Assembly (NCBI GenBank): GCA_004794655.1
Contig: SMMW01000147.1
Coordinates: forward strand, 184,001 to 248,000
Length of the DNA: 64,000 nucleotides
Direction: 5' to 3'
Origin: Marisa cornuarietis
Taxonomy: Eukaryota; Mollusca; Gastropoda; Architaenioglossa; Ampullariidae
Below the pieces are notes generated by a model, which searched no databases, was not told the DNA's origin, and was given only the letters and a program-made list of their open reading frames with translations. Of the stretch, positions 57,801-64,000 are shown in pieces. Made by a program: the position numbers and the translations under genes. Every line of letters begins with the position of its first letter. The first letter of the stretch is position 1.

Positions 57801-60800
57801 CCATTGCAGGTGTTAATGCATGTCCAAACAGCAACAAAAACAAGTAGACACATGTCTTGTGTGCACAGAGATCGAAGGTAGGTTTTGCATCAACACAATA
57901 GCAATGCAAAACAGTACACAAGAGATCAGAGGATTTCACAGTCTATGCAGCTGACACATGTAGATCCAGAATCTATTCAGAGATGAAAAAGTGTACAATC
58001 AGTAGCAAATTAATAATAATAATACTGTGAACTTATATAGCGCCATATCCCGGTTCTATGAGCAGACTCATGGCACTTTACAGAACAATAGACACACAGA
58101 CTTACATGGATGCATGCAAAATAACATAGAATGCCATATGAAATGAAAGTTATATAGCCAAAGATGATCCCAGCGTGCAAAATTCATTTCAAAAACTGTA
58201 ATCCAGGCTGCAAATGCTCTTTTCCACACCACAGGCCCAGCCATAGAACAGATATAATAGGTAGAATTTTGTTTTCTTCTTCTCATTGGGTTGCCTGCAG
58301 AATGCCTTTTACAAGCCGTCGGAAGACAAGCAGTGCATATCCAGCGATGAAGTAGTTTCAAGATGTTAAACTGTTTGTCATCCTTCATGAGTTGCAAAAC
58401 CAAACGCTTTAGCTTCAGTGAAAAAGATTGTCAAAACAATGCCATAATCTTCAGCAGAAAATGATATAACGGTATATGTCTACTGCAAATATGCAAGAGC
58501 ACCAAATCAAGTGAACAACAGTCAAAAATGTCAAATGCAGTAGTGTACCATCTTTTCCTGGATTAAGATGTGCAAGAGTTGCTGATCTAAAGCTTGTAGT
58601 TCACATCTACAAAGGTATTTGTAATCTGTGACAAAGTAGGTCAAATAGAGAAGATGACACAAAACAGAGATCAGTATTTATTCCCTGAAACCAAGCTGGC
58701 ATGGGCACAAAAAGTAATCCTGAACAGAAGCAGGCAGCAAAATGAAAGCACAGATGAACAGTTAATATCACAATTATTGGCAACAGCAGAAAGAATATGA
58801 AGGATGACTTAAAAGAGCCTTTATTAACTAAATGATGAACAGTCTTCCAGCCAGACCCTGAAAGAAAGCACTCTAACTGCACAGCCATAAAAAGTACACT
58901 GGGTCACTCAAAAGTGCTTGCTCACCCGCATAAGAAAATCCAATCAGACGGCTTCTCTCCATTGGAGGTGCCCAGCTTGCCCATAAAGCCTGAGCAGCAG
59001 GATACATTGCTCCCTGTAAGTGGTCAATAAAACTTGTTGAAAACATTGTACTTCTCACCACAAAAGGCTATAGATATACTGTAAGCGTTAATTGCTTCTT
59101 AGAAGTGATCTGAAAACTCAAAGCATTACACTGCTTTGTAAAGAAAAATAACGAGAAAAAAATAATTAACTTAATGAAAATGTCATACTGTTCCCTATAA
59201 GAATACAAGACAAATCTAATGAAATCAACAGTTTAAAAATCATTAAAACCTTCATTTTATTTCAACATTCCAACCACTGAAAGACTAAGCCTGTCAAAAA
59301 TTAGTATTACATAAAGCATCAAGTTATTTTAAATTGTAGGCACCATTTCCAATATATTTAATCATGCTGCTGTTTGCTTTAACTTAATGCATACAAATGC
59401 AAAAAACTTAGCATATGTAAAACATGTTTTTCTGTACTCAAACTGCCCATAGAGATTACTCAAATTCTCAATTTACGGAAAGAAGATATGAAGACACATG
59501 CAACTCTTATTCCTTGTCCTTACCTGCCCCAAGCCCACAAAGATCCGTACAACAATAAAAAGGTAGGGGCTGGCACGTGCACAGAAGGGCGAAATTATGT
59601 TGAGAACTGCAACTGGAAACATGGAAAAAGCAATGATTTTCTTGGCACCAATTCGCTCAGCCAGACGTCCTCCAGGTACCTGCAGGAGCAAGTAACCCCA
59701 GAAGAAGGATCCCAAAACAAGACCTTGAAGTTCCTTGTTCCACTTGAACTCCCCTGGCTGAACAAAAGATTTCATCTTTAAAACTTTGATAATTTTTTGC
59801 AGGGTAAGAGCGGGGACAAACACTGTCCTCTAGTGAAGTGGGAGATAAAACTTGCCATGGTGCCAGCCAGCAGACAACTACAGCACTTACTCTTGCTCAC
59901 TCACATTGTTCCCTCTTCCCCTTATTTCGCTCTTCCTCAAATCAGGTCATTATCATACTTTTTTTTTCAAAATGTGCTATGCTTAGGAGAATTTTTTTTC
60001 ATCTGGAATCATGCCTGATATCTTATAATGGTTGAAATATACATGTTCCAGAGTATCATATATGAAACAAACACAGCTTGATTTTCCAGTAACAAATGCA
60101 TTGGTGAGGCTCAGAAAAACTATGCAAGTATTACTCAGAACCACACACACTGTCACTCTCTGCTTTATTTATAAGGGAGCCGGGGAGTGTGTGGGTGTGT
60201 GTGCATCCGTACTCGGTGTGACTGTACCATAAATGAAATAAAGCATACAATAATTTTAAAAAATCATATAAATTTTTAAATACAAATATTGTCTTCTCTG
60301 AAAAATAAGATATGAAACACAAAATTAAGTCTAGCATAAACATTGGATAAAGAGGATAAAAGTGTATACTCACATTATGAACAATATAGAAAATTATAAT
60401 ACAAAATAAAAAATAAAATAAATGCTCGTCTAAAGGGCAAGAGAAGAATAAACAATATAGAAAACTACAATGACAGAAAATGTATGCCAGTCTAGACTAT
60501 AGAAACAATTCAACAGTGGAATCATCTAAACAGTATAGTATAGACCCACTGAAAACTTGGTGACTAGAGCACAGAATACTAATCTCATAAAAGGGCTCCA
60601 AAACCTACTGGCCTTACCAGTGACCTCCCCTATTTCCCTTATCATTTCCTAACCTCTTTCATTTCTTTACCTCATACCCCACCCCACTGGATTCCTATCC
60701 TCCACAGTGGGAGCTAGGAAAATGTTCACACAAAACTGTGGCTGCATGCACAATCAAACACACACACTAGCCTACAATATCAGAACACTCACAGCACTTT

Positions 60801-61180
60801 CCTACATGTGACAGTCATTAATAAACTCCTACCTATTTGGGTCACATTTCTGAAGGTCAGATTCACTATAAAATTTCTCACCCTTGAAGACTTTGCAAGC
60901 TCGGGGCATTGTTCATCATCATTTGCAATTTTTGTTCCATTAACGCTGCCCACTGTTGTGCTGCCAAGAAAGTAAGAAATAGCTGTTGCATTGGAGTTAT
61001 TGTGGACGCCATAAGAAGATGGGTCAGACGAGTTCATGCCATACGCCTCATGGCGACCATGAGAGTGATCCACCATGGAAACAATGGCTATGCTGAGGTT
61101 AACTCGTTGGGCGTAGAGGACCAGGAAGCCGAAGAAGGAAATAATGGAGAGAACAAACCTTTGGGAGGTCCACCATGGCA
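50502..61180 (-). CDS. SLC17-family anion transporter (sialin/NPT-like), 5'-incomplete
   Basis: Major-facilitator membrane transporter of the SLC17 family (organic anions, phosphate, sialic acid or vesicular substrates). Exons: 61180-60882, 59757-59524, 59013-58926, 57157-57062, 56892-56759, 54373-54224, 53798-53666, 53195-52954 and 50774-50502. All borders are GT/AG and in phase; they encode 548 residues. Diagnostic segments: LVLYAQRVNLSIAIVSMVDH (TM1), LGSFFWGYLLLQVPGGRLAE, WASWAPPMERSRLIGFSYAG, IPTYMKEVLKFDIKS, INHGDIAPPYAGTLFGISNT and FYVAAGVYFFGAIFYLLMAD. A luminal loop after TM1 has several N-glycosylation sites. The C-terminus is unusually acidic. The first coding exon, ending in phase 1, was not found and is probably right of 61181. 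The nearest relatives by eye are human SLC17A5 and SLC17A1-4. Confidence 0.9.
51905..52090 (+). repeat. SINE-like repeat, family B (longest copy)
   Basis: It includes GATGTTTTATGACAAACCAG, AACTAAAGCTATATCATGGC, AAAGCAGCCAGCCCTGTAAA, CAGATGCCACATGCAGAGAA and then GTGCATTTTGAACTGTTGTGCTACCAAACCACC. The last part is absent from the other two copies, which look 3'-truncated. It lies in the last intron of the SLC17 gene. Confidence 0.75.
53390..53520 (+). repeat. SINE-like repeat, family A (diverged fragment)
   Basis: ATGTTGGGAAATGTAAGGCACTGAGTGAGAAGA resembles 36733-36765 (GGTTGGAAAAGGTAAGGCAGTGAGGGAGAGGA). The upstream part is less clear. It lies in the intron between SLC17 exons at 53798-53666 and 53195-52954. 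Confidence 0.45.
54842..54877. repeat. (GT)n(AT)n microsatellite
   Basis: Nine or so GT units followed by about eight AT units, in an SLC17 intron. Confidence 0.9.
55020..55990 (-). repeat. Non-LTR retrotransposon fragment with reverse-transcriptase remnant
   Basis: Read on the minus strand from 55860: IIQPLYRKDDTSLPENYRSI, SLLNISSKIY, then in a shifted frame NYVAFIDFQRAFDSVARDKL and W. These are RT motifs 1-3 (PENYR-ISLL and the AFIDF-KAFD box with the first catalytic Asp). Further downstream come GGFLNAPHGLKQGEICSPAL-like and thumb-like pieces with stops. It lies in the intron between SLC17 exons 56892-56759 and 54373-54224, in the same orientation. Confidence 0.8.
57300..57327. repeat. 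(CA)n microsatellite
   Basis: About 12 CA units preceded by a CT-rich run, in an SLC17 intron. Confidence 0.9.
58008..58092. repeat. Retroelement end: (ATA)n plus TTATATAGCGCCATATCCC
   Basis: A run of AAT/ATA triplets is followed by CTGTGAACTTATATAGCGCC, ATATCCCGGTTCTATGAGCA and GACTCATGGCACTTTACAGA. This is the reverse orientation of a LINE/SINE 3' tail, like the ends at 11018 and 19650. It lies in an SLC17 intron. Confidence 0.6.
60882..61180 (-). CDS. SLC17 gene, first exon found: TM1 and luminal loop
   Basis: The acceptor CTTTCTAG precedes 61180 and the exon opens in phase as (N)TG-CCA-TGG, reading PWWTSQRFVLSIISFFGF and LVLYAQRVNLSIAIVSMVDH. The loop then carries sequons NSS, NNS/NAT and NGT and ends ECPELAKSSR-like (QCPELAKSSR), joining PGEFKWNKELQG of the next exon. 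The Arg in YAQRVNLS corresponds to the conserved TM1 Arg of the family. An ATG in another frame near 61176 is not the start. Confidence 0.85.
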
Positions 61181-63416
61181 CTAGAAAGAAGGTGAGATTC
61201 ATTAAAAATGTTATTCATTTGGTGGCATTATTAATAAGCAGATATGATTATATCTTGGGAAAAAACGTTTCATCCAGTAACTCTCTTTAGTGATAAGGAT
61301 CTTTAAATAGTGATCTCTCTTCAGCCACTCCCTACTACAAATTTAAAAGTGGAGAGTGTCATCGACAACCTAGAAACATGTCGCATAACAATAAAAGTTT
61401 AGTAACACCACCTCTGTTTATTTACTGAGGCAAAATAAAAATTTGTTAATAAATTATGCCATGAACACCTCTTGCTTTCTTATCCCAGCACACAAGGATT
61501 TAATGAGCAGACAAGATTTCACGCTTTCTCAATTTCTACTGACATGATTAATTACCACTTGTGGCCTTGTTAAGTTACTAGTTCTTGCATGAACCAGGTT
61601 TTCATAAGATATATATGATAAAATATTTAATAACTGGGGTGCATTTATTCTGCTGTGTTTATATATGTGGTCTTATATGGCCAATGCTTGTAAGCAAGTC
61701 AGTTTTACTAATCCAATCATAAAAATCTGGTAATGACTCAAAATGTGTTGAACTCATAAGCATCTTCCACCTCTTCCTTCTCCTTGCTGTCATCATTATA
61801 AAAACAAAACAATCAATAAAAATGAGACTTAAAGTATAGAATGCTTGTTAAGTTTCCATGAATCTGCAGTAGTTTTAAGTGTATCAGTCTCTTCCACACA
61901 TAACCTCGGAACCGCATCTTAAAATGCAGAAAGACTTCTAAAAGTGCAGTAGAGATTCTGGATCGATTGTATGGTATTCTATTTGAGTACGCTAGGGACA
62001 TGGAGACATTTTAATATTTAAGGCCCATTTCCTAATCTTTAAACTGAGAAACAGAAATATGAATTTCCATTCTTACAATAAATTAAGAAAAAACAGGAAA
62101 GAAAAATGGAGAACAAAGTGCCATACATCATTTAGAAAAAAAACTTACTCTGAACTACATTGAAAACATTAATATTAAGCCAAAGTTAAAATACACCTGT
62201 GCTAACAGAAAACAGGTTTAAATCAGCCTATAAACAACACAAAAACATTAATGACTGCAAAACAAAAAGCAAATTATAGTTTTTTAAAATGCATGTTCTT
62301 TTATATAAAATTAAGAATTTAAAATGTAAATATTATTAATACACATGCGTGTTACTTTTAAATTCAACACAAGTGCAGTATCCTTGAGAAATGGTATAAG
62401 AATCATCCATAGTGTACTAGTTAATGACCCTGTATTTCGCTTGCCCAGTTTAAATTGATTCTTGTAAACATGATAAAATCTTATTTTTTTATTAATAACA
62501 TAATAATTATTAAGCAGAAACAGGTAAACATGCTGAAACATACCTAGTGCTAAATCATACAGCTGATACCAACAAAAAAAAACAAACTTAAGTGTGGTTA
62601 CATTCCAATCTACATACAAATTCACTCGCCATGCATGAAAATGCTTACTCATAAATTACCATACATATTATGTAACTGTATGTACATATTATGTAAGTGT
62701 ACATACACATTATGTAACTGTACATACATGCATGTTCTCTCTCTTTCCACTTATTCACTCCAATAACCCCACCACTCTCACTTCCAAAGACTATGCAAAT
62801 TAATGGCAGTGCATGTCACTTAAATTGTTACCTTGCCTATAACTTGACAAAGCTGTTTGAAATTGTGCACCTTAAGTGTCAGTTTCAGCAGGTAATATGT
62901 CAGCCAAGTTTGATGGTAGTAGTTCTTTTCTGAGTTTAGCTATTTTTGACTTAGTAAAAGATTGTGACAATAAAATGTTGGTCTGCGATAAATGTGAAGA
63001 TCTGTATAAACTCAGTTTAATGAAATGGGACCGCATTGTGCCATGGTTAAGTTTTCTAATGCTATAATTGTTTTCTCTGTGTTTTTAAAGATAATTTCAA
63101 AAACAAGCTTGCCAAAACCTGGTTGTGCAGTATACATTAAAATGTCCCTTTCTTTTGCTTTCCACTATTATCACTGCCGCAAAATTCACATTTTGAGAAA
63201 AACTGGTTTAAATTGGGTTTAACAGTGATATGGTAAAATAGATTTTCTTCCACTTCACATACGAAGAGTTTTATAAAGAGTCTAAAGTGTCACAACATTA
63301 ATGTTTACTTAACTTATTGTTAATCATTAGATCTTGAAAACAATTCCAGAATGTTATGTAATTAGACCCTACAAAACCTTGTAGCTTGTTCTCCTGTGCA
63401 TTTAGTTAGGGCTCCC
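61181..63416. other. Upstream of the first SLC17 exon found; no exon recognised
   Basis: This should be the first intron of the SLC17 gene. Exon 1, expected to encode a short cytosolic N-terminus perhaps with a dileucine motif, was not identified. The region is AT-rich with one three-copy 21-bp tandem repeat. Confidence 0.5.
62664..62726. repeat. 21-bp tandem repeat, three copies
   Basis: Units CATATTATGTAACTGTATGTA / CATATTATGTAAGTGTACATA / CACATTATGTAACTGTACATA differ at one to three positions. Confidence 0.85.
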
Positions 63417-63557
63417 GGTCGTTTCGACTAGGGTCGTTTCGACTAAGATCGATTCGACTAGGGTCAGTTCAACTAACGGTCGTTTCGACTAGGGTCGTTT
63501 CGACTAGGGTCGTTTCAACTAGGGTCAGTTCGACTAAGTCGTTTTGTCTAACGGTCG
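63417..63557. repeat. 15-bp minisatellite with a 4-unit higher-order pattern
   Basis: Nine units plus a partial one of consensus GGTCGTTTCGACTAG. The first, fifth and sixth units are identical. The fourth and eighth units share a GGTCAGTTC variant, suggesting duplication of a 60-bp block. The array is far richer in CpG than the surrounding DNA. Confidence 0.9.
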
Positions 63558-64000
63558 GGTCATCTATAGGACGCATGAAAAAGACTGAAGACCCATCTGT
63601 TTATTTAAGACGGACTTAAACTCAAACAACCAAGAAACGCTTCTGTCTTTTTTTTTTTTTTTTACTTTCCTGGTGTTTTATCTATTTATTTACTTTATTT
63701 TTTTCTTATTTTTGTTTATTTTGTTTTTGCTGTGCACTGAGCATTCTTCTGAATGGATACCTGCGCATTACAAATGGACATCATCATCATCATCATGAAA
63801 TGTTATAGGACACATTAAATGGAAAAAAAACTGAAGTCATTTGAATGTTAATAAACGATTTAAATCTATCATGTAAATAGTGCTAATTGTCACACAGACT
63901 CAACAAGAACCCAAACGCCCGATGCCGGCGACGCATCCAACCGTCCCTAAGTTTAAAAATTGAGGCCACACGTGGGAACAATAAAAACTTGCGTTTATTA
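63558..64000. other. Non-coding end of window
   Basis: No gene seen. A T-run near 63649-63663 and a short (ATC)n near 63779-63796 are present. The last 90 bases are GC-richer (ACGCCCGATGCCGGCGACGC) and could belong to a repeat or an upstream exon outside the window. Confidence 0.45.

Noticed and set aside
61741..61795. Acceptor-like site followed by an acidic frame (KEKEEVEDAYEFNTF, stop) on the minus strand
   Set aside because: It looked like a possible terminal exon, but no upstream partner exists in the window and it lies where the SLC17 first intron should be.

Overview
This is nuclear DNA from an animal, most likely a mollusc and probably a gastropod. Genes are split by introns with canonical GT/AG borders, the intergenic DNA is AT-rich, and TE remnants are abundant (non-LTR elements, SINEs, mariner, a hAT MITE, a DIRS-type element). 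The taxon is an inference from gene structure and repeat style; no species marker was identified.

Layout. (1) 1-4630: no gene seen; repeat-rich, with non-LTR reverse-transcriptase remnants on the minus strand. (2) 4633-12211, minus: a six-exon gene for a predicted 1065-residue protein with a tandem block of ubiquitin-like folds, a Ser-rich linker and a C-terminal Death domain. No family name is assigned. (3) 15127-35288, minus: a 24-exon SMARCC (BAF155/BAF170, Moira) gene, the scaffold of SWI/SNF chromatin remodellers, followed by a 3' UTR that may reach about 13440. Its introns hold a deleted mariner, several LINE fragments, SINEs and a hAT MITE with a target-site duplication. (4) 35488-44073, plus: COPZ, the coatomer zeta subunit, seven exons and 177 residues. 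Its start codon lies only 199 bp from that of SMARCC, head to head. Its last intron carries a degenerate DIRS-like tyrosine-recombinase retroelement. (5) 50502-61180, minus: nine exons of an SLC17 anion transporter; the first exon was not found. Its 3' region converges on that of COPZ near 44.5-44.9 kb. (6) 61181-64000: no gene seen; two short tandem arrays.

The four genes are unrelated housekeeping or signalling functions (chromatin remodelling, COPI vesicle coats, anion transport, a putative Death-domain adaptor). The only plausible shared regulation is the compact bidirectional promoter of SMARCC and COPZ. All exon models were built by hand from reading frame, splice-site and phase consistency. 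In each of the three complete genes the exon lengths sum to a whole number of codons.
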